A stretch of 64,000 nucleotides of DNA. Origin: Hydractinia symbiolongicarpus (taxonomy: Eukaryota; Cnidaria; Hydrozoa; Anthoathecata; Hydractiniidae). Shown piece by piece: positions 48,701 to 61,390 of this stretch. Under the pieces are notes generated by a model. That model worked only from the letters and a program-made list of their open reading frames with translations, was not told where the DNA came from and ran no database searches. The stretch's first letter is position 1. Each line of letters begins with the position of its first letter. Both the position numbers and the translations under genes were made by a program. Where the stretch lies: the NCBI RefSeq assembly GCF_029227915.1, contig NC_079881.1, forward strand, positions 27,691,501-27,755,500. Reading direction: 5' to 3'.

Positions 48701-51053
48701 TTCTTTTAATCAGCGTCTCATCAAAAATGAAAACATTTTTGAAAACTACAAGTCTCATGGGCTTTAGTGGTTAAATAATAATTTAAAAAATCGTTCGGGA
48801 AATGAGTTTACTCCCTGGTTACTTTCTTTGTATACTTTTGACTATACGGGCCGAGTCTGGGATTTACGGGAAATCGCAGGTTTTCGTTTGCCGGCGATTA
48901 AACCTCTTTCATTAAGCGTCTCATTAAAAGTGAAAACATTTTTGAAAACTACGAGTCTCATACGTTCTAGTGGTGCAGAAATAATTGGAAAAATCGTTCG
49001 GGAAATCAGTTTACTCATTGGGTACTTTCTTTATATACATTCAACTATACGTGCCGAGCCCGGGATTTACGGGAAATCGCGGTTTTCGTTTGCCGGCGAT
49101 TAAACTTCTTTTACTTAGCGTCTCATCAAAAATGAAAACATTTTCTAAAACTACAACTCTCATGCGTTTTAGTGGTGAAAAAATAATTTAAATAATCGTT
49201 CGGGAAATGAGTTTACTCCCTGTGTACTTTCTTTGTATACATTTGACTATACGGGCCAAGCCCGGGATTTACGGGAAATCGCGGGTTTTCGTTTGCTGGC
49301 GAGTAAACTTCTTTTATTCAGCGTCTCATCCAAAATGAAATCGTTTTTGAAAACTACAAGTCTTATGCGTTTTAGTGGTGAAAAAATAATTTAAAAAATC
49401 GTTCTGGAAATGAATTTACTCACAGGGTACTTTCTTTGTACACATTCGACTATACGGGACAAGCCCGGGATTTACGGGAAATCGCGGGTTTTCGTTTGCC
49501 GGCGATTAAACCTCTTTCATAAAGCGTCTCATTAAAAATGAAAACATTTTTGAGAACTAAAAGTCTCATTCGTTCTAGTGGTGCAGAAATAATTTGAAAA
49601 ATCGTTCGGGAAATCAGTTTACTCCTTGGGTACTTTCTTTATATACATTCAACTATACGGGCCAAGCCCGGGATTTACGGGAAATCGCGGGTTTTCGTTT
49701 GCCGGCGATTAAACTTCTTTTATTCAGCGTCTCATCAAAAATGAAAACATTTTTGAAAACTACAAGTCTTATGCGTTTTAGTGGTGAAAAAATAATTTAA
49801 AAAATCGCTCTGGAAATGAGTATGCTCACAGGGTACATTCTTTGTATACATTCGACTATGCTGGCCAAGCCCGCGATTTGCGGGAAATCGCGGGTTTTCG
49901 TTTGCCGGCGATTAAACCTCTTTCATTAAGCGTCTCATCAAAAATGAAAACATTTTTAAAAACTACAAGTCTCATGGGCTTTAGTGGTGAAATAATAATT
50001 TAAAAAATCGTTCGGGAAATGAGTTTACTCCCTGGGTACTTTCTTTGTATACTTTTGACTATACGGGCCGAGTCTGGGATTTACGGGAAATCGCAGGTTT
50101 TCGTTTGCCGGAGATTAAACTTCTTTTATTCAGCGTCTCATCAAAAATGAAAACTAGTTTAAAAACTACAAGTCTCATGCGTTTTAGTGGAGAAAAAATA
50201 ATTTAAAAAATCGTTCGGGAAATAAGTTTACTCCCTGGGTACTTTCTTTATATACTTTTGACTATACGGGCCAAGCCCGGGATTTGCGGAAAATCGCGGG
50301 TTTTCGTTTGCCGGCGATTAAACCTCTTTCAATAAGCGTCTCATCAAAAATAAAAACATTTTTGAAAGTCTTATGCGTTTTAGTGGTGCAAAAAAAAATT
50401 TAAAAAATCGTTCGGGAAATGAGTTTACTCCTTGGGTACTTTCTTTGTATACTTTTAACTATACGGGCCAAGCCCGGGATTTACGGGAAATCGCGGGTTT
50501 TCGTTTGCCGGCGATTAAGCTTCTTTTATTCAGCGTCTCATCAAAAATGAGAACATTTTTGAAAACTACAAGTATTATGCGTTTTAGTGGTGAAAAAATA
50601 ATTTAAAAAATCGCTCTGGAAATGAGTATGCTCACAGGGTACATTCTTTGTATACATTCGACTATGCGGGCCAAGCCCGGGATTTGCGGGAAATCGCGGG
50701 TTTTCGTTTGCCGGCGATTAAACCTCTTTCATTAAGCGTCTCATCAAAAATGAAAACATTTTTAAAAACTACAAGTCTCATGGGCTTTAGTGGTGAAACA
50801 ATAATTTAAAACATCGTTCGGGAAATGAGTTTACTCCCTGGGTACTTTCTTTGTATACTTTTGACTATACGGGCCGAGTCTGGCATTTACGGGAAATCGC
50901 AGGTTTTCGTTTGCTGGCGATTAAACTTCTTCTATTCAGCGTCTCATCAAAAATGAAAACATTTTTGAAAACTACAAGTCTCATGCGATTTAGTGGTGAA
51001 AAGATAATTTAAAAAATCGTTCTGGAAATGAGTTTACTCACAGGGTACTTTCT
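45786..51053 (+). repeat. Mixed block with a 1,826-bp repeat
   Basis: About 26 monomers. Bases about 47,050-47,908 match about 48,876-49,734 at +1,826 (9 monomers minus 1). Shared features are the ATTGGAAAAATCG monomer, TTTAAATAATCGTTCGGG (47,361/49,187), GAAATCGTTTTTG and TTTCATAAAGCG. Single-base losses occur at CGGGCAAGCCC (about 47,027) and ATCGCGGTTTTCG (about 49,077). The classes GAGTATGCTCACAGGG (49,817, 50,624) and ACATTCCACTATACGGG that dominate the rest of the window begin here, while 202-bp TTTAAAGG monomers stop at about 45,600. Confidence 0.82.
50361..50370 (+). other. 7-bp microdeletion in a monomer
   Basis: TTTTTGAAAGTCTTATGCG replaces the usual TTTTTGAAAACTACAAGTCTT form, a loss of 7 bp. 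The related monomer near 63,120-63,160, which shares the unusual GGTGCAAAAAAAAA, is intact. The deletion therefore happened after that class arose. Confidence 0.85.
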
Positions 51054-51470
51054 TTGTATACATTCCACTATACGGGACAAGCCCGGGATTTACGGGAAAT
51101 CGCGGGTTTTCGTTTGCCGGCGATTAAACCTCTTTCATTAAGCGTTTCATTAAAAGTGAAAACATTTTTGAAAACTACGAGTCTCATACGTTCTAGTGGT
51201 GCAGAAATAATTGGAAAAATCGTTCGGGAAATCAGTTTACTCATTGGGTACTTTCTTTATATACATTCAACTATACGTGCCGAGCCCGGGATTTACGGGA
51301 AATCGCGGGTTTTCGTTTGCCGGCGATTAAACTTCTTTTACTTAGCGTCTCATCAAAAATGAAAACATTTTCGAAAACTACAACTCTCATGCGTTTTAGT
51401 GGTGAAAAAATAATTTAAATAATCGTTCGGGAAATGAGTTTACTCCCTGTGTACTTTCTTTGTATACATT

Positions 51471-51490
51471 TGACTATTTACGGGAAATCG
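51471..51490 (+). other. 18-bp microdeletion removing the CCCGGG core
   Basis: ACATTTGACTATTTACGGG replaces a form in which ACGGGCCAAGCCCGGGAT stands between GACTAT and TTACGGG. The lost bases are the small inverted repeat CGGGC-CAA-GCCCG and the CCCGGG site. Homologous monomers at about 54,096, 55,517 and 56,532 keep it. AT occurs at both ends of the lost piece, so slippage or microhomology joining is plausible. Confidence 0.88.
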
Positions 51491-52431
51491 CGGGTTTTCG
51501 TTTGCTGGCGATTAAACTTCTTTTATTCAGCGTCTCATCAAAAATGAAAACATTTTTGAAAACTACAAGTCTTATGCGTTATAGTGGTGAAAAAATAATT
51601 TTAAAAATCGCTCTAGAAATGAGTATACTCACAGGGTACATTCTTTGTATACATTCGACTATGCGGGCCAAGCCCGCGATTTGCGGGAAATCGCGGGTTT
51701 TCGTTTGCCGGCGATTAAACCTCTTTCATTAAGCGTCTCATCAAAAATGAAAACATTTTTAAAAACTACAAGTCTCATGGGCTTTAGTGGTGAAATAATA
51801 ATTTAAAAAATCGTTCGGGAAATGAGTTTACTCCCTGGGTACTTTCTTTGTATACTTTTGACTATACGGGCCGAGTCTGGGATTTACGGGAAATCGCAGG
51901 TTTTCGTTTGCCGGCGATTAAACTTCTTTTATTCAGCCTCTCATCAAAAATGAAAACATTTTTGAAAACTACAAGTCTTATGCGTTTTAGTGGTGAAAAA
52001 ATAATTTAAAAAATCGTTCTGGAAATGAGTTTACTCACAGGGTACTTTCTTTGTATACATTGGACTATACGGGCCAAGCCCGGGATTTGCGGAAAATCGC
52101 GGGTTTTCGTTTGCCGGCGATTAAACCTCTTTCAATAAGCGTCTCATCAAAAATAAAAACATTTTTGAAAACTACAAGTCTTATGCGTTTTAGTGGTGAA
52201 AAATAATTTTAAAAATCGCTCTGGAAATGAGTTTACTCACAGGGTACTTTCTTTGTATACATTCGACTATGCGGGCCAAGCCCGGGATTTGCGGGAAATC
52301 GCGGGTTTTCGTTTGCCGGCGATTAAACCTCTTTCATTAAGGGTCTCATCAAAAATGAAAACATTTTTAAAAACTACAAGTCTCATGGGCTTTAGTGGTG
52401 AAACAATAATTTAAAACATCGTTCGGGAAAT

Positions 52432-53215
52432 GAGTTTACTCCTTGGGTACTTTTTTTTTTGTATACTTTTGACTATACGGGCCGAGTCTGGCATTTACGG
52501 GAAATCGCAGGTATTCGTTTGCTGGCGATTAAACTTCTTCTATTCAGCGTCTCATCAAAAATGAAAACATTTTTGAAAACTACAAGTCTCATGCGATTTA
52601 GTGGTGAAAAGATAATTTAAAAAATCGCTCTGGAAATGAGTATGCTCACAGGGTACATTCTTTGTATACATTCGACTATGCGGGCCAAGCCCGGGATTTG
52701 CGGGAAATCGCGGGTTTTCGTTTGCCGGCGATTAAACCTCTTTCATTAAGCGTCTCATCAAAAGTGAAAACATTTTTAAAAACTACAAGTCTCATGGGCT
52801 TTAGTGGTGAAATAATAATTTAAAAAATCGTTCGGGAAATGAGTTTACTCCCTGGGTACTTTCTTTGTATACTTTTGACTATACGGGCCGAGTCTGGGAT
52901 TTACGGGAAATCGCAGGTTTTCGTTTGCCGGCGATTAAACCTCTTTCATTAAGCGTCTCATTAAAAATGAAAATATTTTTCAAAACTACAAGTCTCATTC
53001 GTTCTAGTGGTGTCGAAATAATTTGAAAAATCGTTCGGGAAATCAGTTTACTCATTGGGTACTTTCTTTATATACATTCAACTATACGTGCCAAGCCCGG
53101 GATTTACGGGAAATCGCGGGTTTTCGTTTGCCGGCAATTAAACTTCTTTTATTCAGCGTCTCATCAAAAATGAAAACATTTTTGAAAACTACAAGTCTTA
53201 TGCGTTTTAGTGGTG
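52432..53215 (+). repeat. Segmental copy A of 59.54-60.32 kb
   Basis: This stretch of about 780 bp recurs at +7,106 (about 59,538-60,321). Both contain the T10 run (52,451/59,557), GCAGGTATTCG, GAGTATGCTC, CAAAAGTGAAAAC, GAAAATATTTTTCAAAAC and GCCGGCAATTAAAC. One visible difference is GTGTCGAAATAA here against GTGCCGAAATAA there. The offset is 35 monomers plus 1 bp. Downstream the two copies continue into different monomers. Confidence 0.85.
52451..52460 (+). repeat. T10 homopolymer tract
   Basis: TAC-T10-GTATAC replaces the usual TACTTTCTTTGTATAC, through loss of the C and expansion of the T run. The same allele is at 59,557-59,566 in the segmental copy. Runs of this length are prone to slippage and to long-read length error. 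Confidence 0.9.
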
Positions 53216-53675
53216 AAAAATAATTTTAAAAATCGCTCTGGAAATGAGTTTACTCACAGGGTACTTTCTTTGTATACATTCGACTATGCGGGCCAAGCCC
53301 GGGATTTGCGGGAAATCGCGGGTTTTCGTTTGCCGGCGATTAAACCTCTTTCATTAAGGGTCTCATCAAAAATGAAAACATTTTTAAAAACTACAAGTCT
53401 CATGGGCTTTAGTGGTGAAACAATAATTTAAAACATCGTTCGGGAAATGAGTTTACTCCCTGGGTACTTTCTTTGTATACTTTTGACTATACGGGCCGAG
53501 TCTGGCATTTACGGGAAATCGCAGGTTTTCGTTTGCTGGCGATTAAACTTCTTCTATTCAGCGTCTCATCAAAAATGAAAACATTTTTGAAAACTACAAG
53601 TCTCATGCGATTTAGTGGTGAAAAGATAATTTAAAAAATCGTTCTGGAAATGAGTTTACTCACAGGGTACTTTCT

Positions 53676-56600
53676 TTGTATACATTCCACTATACGGGAC
53701 AAGCCCGGGATTTACGGGAAATCGCGGGTTTTCGTTTGCCGGCGATTAAACCTCTTTCATTAAGCGTTTCATTAAAAGTGAAAACATTTTTGAAAACTAC
53801 GAGTCTCATACGTTCTAGTGGTGCAGAAATAATTGGAAAAATCGTTCGGGAAATCAGTTTACTCATTGGGTACTTTCTTTATATACATTCAACTATACGT
53901 GCCGAGCCCGGGATTTACGGGAAATCGCGGGTTTTCGTTTGCCGGCGATTAAACTTCTTTTACTTAGCGTCTCATCAAAAATGAAAACATTTTCGAAAAC
54001 TACAACTCTCATGCGTTTTAGTGGTGAAAAAATAATTTAAATAATCGTTCGGGAAATGAGTTTACTCCCTGTGTACTTTCTTTGTATACATTTGACTATA
54101 CGGGCCAAGGCCGGGATTTACGGGAAATCGCGGGTTTTCGTTTGCTGGCGATTAAACTTCTTTTATTCAGCGTCTCATCAAAAATGAAAACATTTTTGAA
54201 AACTACAAGTCTTATGCGTTATAGTGGTGAAAAAATAATTTTAAAAATCGCTCTAGAAATGAGTATGCTCACAGGGTACATTCTTTGTATACATTCGACT
54301 ATGCGGGCCAAGCCCGCGATTTGCGGGAAATCGCGGGTTTTCGTTTGCCGGCGATTAAACCTCTTTCATTAAGCGTCTCATCAAAAATGAAAACATTTTT
54401 AAAAACTACAAGTCTCATGGGCTTTAGTGGTGAAATAATAATTTAAAAAATCGTTCGGGAAATGAGTTTACTCCCTGGGTACTTTCTTTGTATACTTTTG
54501 ACTATACGGGCCGAGTCTGGGATTTACGGGAAATCGCAGGTTTTCGTTTGCCGGCGATTAAACTTCTTTTATTCAGCCTCTCATCAAAAATGAAAACATT
54601 TTTGAAAACTACAAGTCTTATGCGTTTTATTGGTGAAAAAATAATTTAAAAAATCGTTCTGGAAATGAGTTTACTCACAGGGTACTTTCTTTGTATACAT
54701 TGGACTATACGGGCCAAGCCCGGGATTTGCAGAAAATCGCGGGTTTTCGTTTGCCGGCGATTAAACCTCTTTCAATAAGCGTCTCATCAAAAATAAAAAC
54801 ATTTTTGAAAACTACAAGTCTCATGGGCTTTAGTGGTGAAACAATAATTTAAAACATCGTTCGGGAAATGACATTACTCCCTGGGTACTTTCTTTGTATA
54901 CTTTTGACTATACGGGCCGAGTCTGGCATTTACGGGAAATCGCAGGTTTTCGTTTGCTGGCGATTAAACTTCTTCTATTCAGCGTCTCATCAAAAATGAA
55001 AACATTTTTGAAAACTACAAGTCTCATGCGATTTAGTGGTGAAAAGATAATTTAAAAAATCGTTCTGGAAATGAGTTTACTCACAGGGTACTTTCTTTGT
55101 ATACATTCCACTATACGGGACAAGCCCGGGATTTACGGGAAATCGCGGGTTTTCGTTTGCCGGCGATTAAACCTCTTTCATTAAGCGTTTCATTAAAAGT
55201 GAAAACATTTTTGAAAACTACGAGTCTCATACGTTCTAGTGGTGCAGAAATAATTGGAAAAATCGTTCGGGAAATCAGTTTACTCATTGGGTACTTTCTT
55301 TATATACATTCAACTATACGTGCCGAGCCCGGGATTTACGGGAAATCGCGGGTTTTCGTTTGCCGGCGATTAAACTTCTTTTACTTAGCGTCTCATCAAA
55401 AATGAAAACATTTTCGAAAACTACAACTCTCATGCGTTTTAGTGGTGAAAAAATAATTTAAATAATCGTTCGGGAAATGAGTTTACTCCCTGTGTACTTT
55501 CTTTGTATACATTTGACTATACGGGCCAAGCCCGGGATTTACGGGAAATCGCGGGTTTTCGTTTGCTGGCGATTAAACTTCTTTTATTCAGCGTCTCATC
55601 AAAAATGAAAACATTTTTGAAAACTACAAGTCTTATGCGTTATAGTGGTGAAAAAATAATTTTAAAAATCGCTCTAGAAATGAGTATGCTCACAGGGTAC
55701 ATTCTTTGTATACATTCGACTATGCGGGCCAAGCCCGCGATTTGCGGGAAATCGCGGGTTTTCGTTTGCCGGCGATTAAACCTCTTTCATTAAGCGTCTC
55801 ATCAAAAATGAAAACATTTTTAAAAACTACAAGTCTCATGGGCTTTAGTGGTGAAATAATAATTTAAAAAATCGTTCGGGAAATGAGTTTACTCCCTGGG
55901 TACTTTCTTTGTATACTTTTGACTATACGGGCCGAGTCTGGGATTTACGGGAAATCGCAGGTTTTCGTTTGCTGGCGATTAAACTTCTTCTATTCAGCGT
56001 CTCATCAAAAATGAAAACATTTTTGAAAACTACAAGTCTCATGCGATTTAGTGGTGAAAAGATAATTTAAAAAATCGTTCTGGAAATGAGTTTACTCACA
56101 GGGTACTTTCTTTGTATACATTCCACTATACGGGACAAGCCCGGGATTTACGGGAAATCGCGGGTTTTCGTTTGCCGGCGATTAAACCTCTTTCATTAAG
56201 CGTTTCATTAAAAGTGAAAACATTTTTGAAAACTACGAGTCTCATACGTTCTAGTGGTGCAGAAATAATTGGAAAAATCGTTCGGGAAATCAGTTTACTT
56301 ATTGGGTACTTTCTTTATATACATTCAACTATACGTGCCGAGCCCGGGATTTACGGGAAATCGCGGGTTTTCGTTTGCCGGCGATTAAACTTCTTTTACT
56401 TAGCGTCTCATCAAAAATGAAAACATTTTCGAAAACTACAACTCTCATGCGTTTTAGTGGTGAAAAAATAATTTAAATAATCGTTCGGGAAATGAGTTTA
56501 CTCCCTGTGTACTTTCTTTGTATACATTTGACTATACGGGAAAAGCCCGGGATTTACGGGAAATCGCGGGTTTTCGTTTGCTGGCGATTAAACTTCTTTT

Positions 56601-57531
56601 ATTCAGCGTCTCATCAAAAATGAAAACATTTTTGAAAACTACAAGTCTTATGCGTTATAGTGGTGAAAAAATAATTTTAAAAATCGCTCTAGAAATGAGT
56701 ATGCTCACAGGGTACATTCTTTGTATACATTCGACTATGCGGGCCAAGCCCGCGATTTGCGGGAAATCGCGGGTTTTCGTTTGCCGGCGATTAAACCTCT
56801 TTCATTAAGCGTCTCATCAAAAATGAAAACATTTTTAAAAACTACAAGTCTCATGGGCTTTAGTGGTGAAATAATAATTTAAAAAATCGTTCGGGAAATG
56901 AGTTTACTCCCTGGGTACTTTCTTTGTATACTTTTGACTATACGGGCCGAGTCTGGGATTTACGGGAAATCGCAGGTTTTCGTTTGCCGGCGAATAAACT
57001 TCTTTTATTCAGCCTCTCATCAAAAATGAAAACATTTTTGAAAACTACAAGTCTTATGCGTTTTATTGGTGAAAAAATAATTTAAAAAATCGTTCTGGAA
57101 ATGAGTTTACTCACAGGGTACTTTCTTTGTATACATTGGACTATACGGGCCAAGCCCGGGATTTGCAGAAAATCGCGGGTTTTCGTTTGCCGGCGATTAA
57201 ACCTCTTTCAATAAGCGTCTCATCAAAAATAAAAACATTTTTGAAAACTACAAGTCTTATGCGTTTTAGTGGTGAAAAATAATTTTAAAAATCGCTCTGG
57301 AAATGAGTTTACTCACAGGGTACTTTCTTTGTATACATTCGACTATGCGGGCCAAGCCCGGGATTTGCGGGAAATCGCGGGTTTTCGTTTGCTGGCGATT
57401 AAACTTCTTCTATTCAGCGTCTCATCAAAAATGAAAACATTTTTGAAAACTACAAGTCTCATGCGATTTAGTGGTGAAAAGATAATTTAAAAAATCGTTC
57501 TGGAAATGAGTTTACTCACAGGGTACTTTCT
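53676..57531 (+). repeat. 7-mer/5-mer/7-mer HOR (1,421, 1,015, 1,420 bp)
   Basis: Equivalent monomers (TTGTATACATTCCACTATACG) start at 53,676, 55,097, 56,112 and 57,532. The outer units hold seven monomers and the middle one five. By T/C code a 7-mer is CTT CT CT and the 5-mer is CTT CT; the missing dimer corresponds to about 54,565-54,970. Shared markers are CATTAAAAGTGAAAAC, TTTTACTTAGCG, TTTAAATAATCG, CGTTATAGTGG, ATCGCTCTAGAAATGAG and TTCTTCTATTCAGCG. A related but less regular unit starts at 51,054. Confidence 0.9.
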
Positions 57532-59520
57532 TTGTATACATTCCACTATACGGGACAAGCCCGGGATTTACGGGAAATCGCGGGTTTTCGTTTGCCGGCG
57601 ATTAAACCTCTTTCATTAAGCGTCTCATTAAAAGTGAAAACATTTTTGAAAACTACGAGTCTCATACGTTCTAGTGGTGCAGAAATAATTGGAAAAATCG
57701 TTCGGGAAATCAGTTTACTCATTGGGTACTTTCTTTATATACATTCAACTATACGTGCCGAGCCCGGGATTTACGGGAAATCGCGGGTTTTCGTTTGCCG
57801 GCGATTAAACTTCTTTTACTTAGCGTCTCATCAAAAATGAAAACATTTTCGAAAACTACAACTCTCATGCGTTTTAGTGGTGAAAAAATAATTTAAATAA
57901 TCGTTCGGGAAATGAGTTTACTCCCTGTGTACTTTCTTTGTATACATTTGACTATACGGGCCAAGCCCGGGATTTACGGGAAATCGCGGGTTTTCGTTTG
58001 CTGGCGATTAAACTTCTTTTATTCAGCGTCTCATCAAAAATGAAATCGTTTTTGAAAACTACAAGTCTTATGCGTTTTAGTGGTGAAAAAATAATTTAAA
58101 AAATCGTTCTGGAAATGAGTTTACTCACAGGGTACTTTCTTTGTACACATTCGACTATACGGGACAAGCCCGGGATTTACGGGAAATCGCGGGTTTTCGT
58201 TTGCCGGCGATTAAACCTCTTTCATAAAGCGTCTCATTAAAAATGAAAGCATTTTTGAGAACTACAAATCTCATGCGTTTTAGTGGTGAAAAAATAATTT
58301 AAATAATCGTTCGGGAAATGAGTTTACTCCCTGTGTACTTTCTTTGTATACATTTGACTATACGGGCCAAGCCCGGGATTTACGGGAAATCGCGGGTTTT
58401 CGTTTGCTGGCGATTAAACTTCTTTTATTCAGCGTCTCATCAAAAATGAAATCGTTTTTGAAAACTACAAGTCTTATGCGTTTTAGTGGTGAAAAAATAA
58501 TTTAAAAAATCGTTCTGGAAATGAGTTTACTCACAGGGTACTTTCTTTGTACACATTCGACTATACGGGACAAGCCCGGGATTTACGGGAAATCGCGGGT
58601 TTTCGTTTGCCGGCGATTAAACCTCTTTCATAAAGCGTCTCATTAAAAATGAAAACATTTTTGAGAACTACAAATCTCATTCGTTCTAGTGGTGCAGAAA
58701 TAATTTGAAGAATCGTTCGGGGAATCAGTTTACTCCTTGGGTACTTTCTTTATATACATTCAACTATACGGGCCAAGCCCGGGATTTACGGGAAATCGCG
58801 GGTTTTTGTTTGCCGGCGATTAAACTTCTTTTATTCAGCGTCTCATCAAAAATGAAAACATTTTTGAAAACTACAAGTCTTATGCGTTATAGTGGTGAAA
58901 AAATAATTTTAAAAATCGCTCTGGAAATGAGTATGCTCACAGGGTACATGCTTTGTATACATTCGACTATGCGGGCCAAGCCCGCGATTTGCGGGAAATC
59001 GCGGGTTTTCGTTTGCCGGCGATTAAACCTCTTTCATTAAGCGTCTCATCAAAAATGAAAACATTTTTAAAAACTACAAGTCTCATGGGCTTTAGTGGTG
59101 AAATAATAATTTAAAAAATCGTTCGGGAAATGAGTTTACTCCCTGGGTACTTTCTTTGTATACTTTTGACTATACGGGCCGAGTCTGGGATTTACGGGAA
59201 ATCGCAGGTTTTCGTTTGCCGGCGATTAAACTTCTTTTATTCAGCGTCTCATCAAAAATGAAAACATTTTTAAAAACTACAAGTCTCATGCGTTTTAGTG
59301 GTGAAAAAATAATTTAAAAAATCGTTCGGGAGATAAGTTTACTCCCTGGGTACTTTCTTTCTATACTTTTGACTATACGGGCCAAGCCCGTGATTAACGG
59401 GAAATCGCGGGTTTTCGTTTGCCGCCGATTAAACTTCTTTTATTCAGCCTCTCATCAAAAATGAAAACATTTTTGAAAACTACAAGTCTTATGCGTTTTA
59501 GTGGTGAAAAAATAATTTAA
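57532..59520 (+). repeat. ~2-kb segmental repeat, long form
   Basis: This stretch matches 61,391-62,970 in order and in rare states (GGGGAATCAG, GGGTTTTTGTTTGCC, GGGTACATGCTTTG, CGGGAGATAAG, CCCGTGATTAACGGG, TTGCCGCCGATT). It contains one extra 406-bp dimer, so the offset changes from 3,859 to 3,453 bp. The extra dimer is a tandem copy (about 57,861-58,266 and 58,267-58,672) with a hybrid at about 58,270. There ACAAATCTCATGCGTTTTAG stands in place of ACAAATCTCATTCGTTCTAG. Confidence 0.87.
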
Positions 59521-59537
59521 AAAATCGTTCGGGAAAT

Positions 59538-60321
59538 GAGTTTACTCCTTGGGTACTTTTTTTTTTGTATACTTTTGACTATACGGGCCGAGTCTGGCAT
59601 TTACGGGAAATCGCAGGTATTCGTTTGCTGGCGATTAAACTTCTTCTATTCAGCGTCTCATCAAAAATGAAAACATTTTTGAAAACTACAAGTCTCATGC
59701 GATTTAGTGGTGAAAAGATAATTTAAAAAATCGCTCTGGAAATGAGTATGCTCACAGGGTACATTCTTTGTATACATTCGACTATGCGGGCCAAGCCCGG
59801 GATTTGCGGGAAATCGCGGGTTTTCGTTTGCCGGCGATTAAACCTCTTTCATTAAGCGTCTCATCAAAAGTGAAAACATTTTTAAAAACTACAAGTCTCA
59901 TGGGCTTTAGTGGTGAAATAATAATTTAAAAAATCGTTCGGGAAATGAGTTTACTCCCTGGGTACTTTCTTTGTATACTTTTGACTATACGGGCCGAGTC
60001 TGGGATTTACGGGAAATCGCAGGTTTTCGTTTGCCGGCGATTAAACCTCTTTCATTAAGCGTCTCATTAAAAATGAAAATATTTTTCAAAACTACAAGTC
60101 TCATTCGTTCTAGTGGTGCCGAAATAATTTGAAAAATCGTTCGGGAAATCAGTTTACTCATTGGGTACTTTCTTTATATACATTCAACTATACGTGCCAA
60201 GCCCGGGATTTACGGGAAATCGCGGGTTTTCGTTTGCCGGCAATTAAACTTCTTTTATTCAGCGTCTCATCAAAAATGAAAACATTTTTGAAAACTACAA
60301 GTCTTATGCGTTTTAGTGGTG
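59538..60321 (+). repeat. Segmental copy B of 52.43-53.22 kb
   Basis: This is the counterpart of 52,432-53,215 at +7,106, with the same T10 tract (59,557-59,566). After about 60,321 it continues as CGCTCTAGAAATGAGTATGC, like the 7-mer at 54.25 kb, whereas copy A continues as CGCTCTGGAAATGAGTTTAC. The boundary therefore marks a join between two sources. Confidence 0.82.
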
Positions 60322-61390
60322 AAAAAATAATTTTAAAAATCGCTCTAGAAATGAGTATGCTCACAGGGTACATTCTTTGTATACATTCGACTATGCGGGC
60401 CAAGCCCGCGATTTGCGGGAAATCGCGGGTTTTCGTTTGCCGGCGATTAAACCTCTTTCATTAAGCGTCTCATCAAAAATGAAAACATTTTTAAAAACTA
60501 CAAGTCTCATGGGCTTTAGTGGTGAAATAATAATTTAAAAAATCGTTCGGGAAATGAGTTTACTCCCTGGGTACTTTCTTTGTATACTTTTGACTATACG
60601 GGCCGAGTCTGGGATTTACGGGAAATCGCAGGTTTTCGTTTGCCGGCGATTAAACTTCTTTTATTCAGCCTCTCATCAAAAATGAAAACATTTTTGAAAA
60701 CTACAAGTCTTATGCGTTTTATTGGTGAAAAAATAATTTAAAAAATCGTTCTGGAAATGAGTTTACTCACAGGGTACTTTCTTTGTATACATTGGACTAT
60801 ACGGGCCAAGCCCGGGATTTGCAGAAAATCGCGGGTTTTCGTTTGCCGGCGATTAAACCTCTTTCAATAAGCGTCTCATCAAAAATAAAAACATTTTTGA
60901 AAACTACAAGTCTTATGCGTTTTAGTGGTGAAAAATAATTTTAAAAATCGCTCTGGAAATGAGTTTACTCACAGGGTACTTTCTTTGTATACATTCGACT
61001 ATGCGGGCCAAGCCCGGGATTTGCGGGAAATCGCGGGTTTTCGTTTGCCGGCGATTAAACCTCTTTCATTAAGGGTCTCATCAAAAATGAAAACATTTTT
61101 AAAAACTACAAGTCTCATGGGCTTTAGTGGTGAAACAATAATTTAAAACATCGTTCGGGAAATGAGTTTACTCCCTGGGTACTTCCTTTGTATACTTTTG
61201 ACTATACGGGCCGAGTCTGGCATTTACGGGAAATCGCAGGTTTTCGTTTGCTGGCGATTAAACTTCTTCTATTCAGCGTCTCATCAAAAATGAAAACATT
61301 TTTGAAAACTACAAGTCTCATGCGATTTAGTGGTGAAAAGATAATTTAAAAAATCGTTCTGGAAATGAGTTTACTCACAGGGTACTTTCT
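60322..61390 (+). repeat. Monomers copied from the 7-mer block
   Basis: The first part (about 60,322-60,920) resembles 54,245-54,830 and 56,690-57,265, including GCGTTTTATTGGTG and TTTGCAGAAAATCG. From 60,925 it resembles 53,210-53,675 at +7,715, with AAACAATAATTTAAAACATCG and GTCTGGCATTTACGG. It therefore combines two parts of the 53-57 kb HOR in a new order. Confidence 0.8.
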
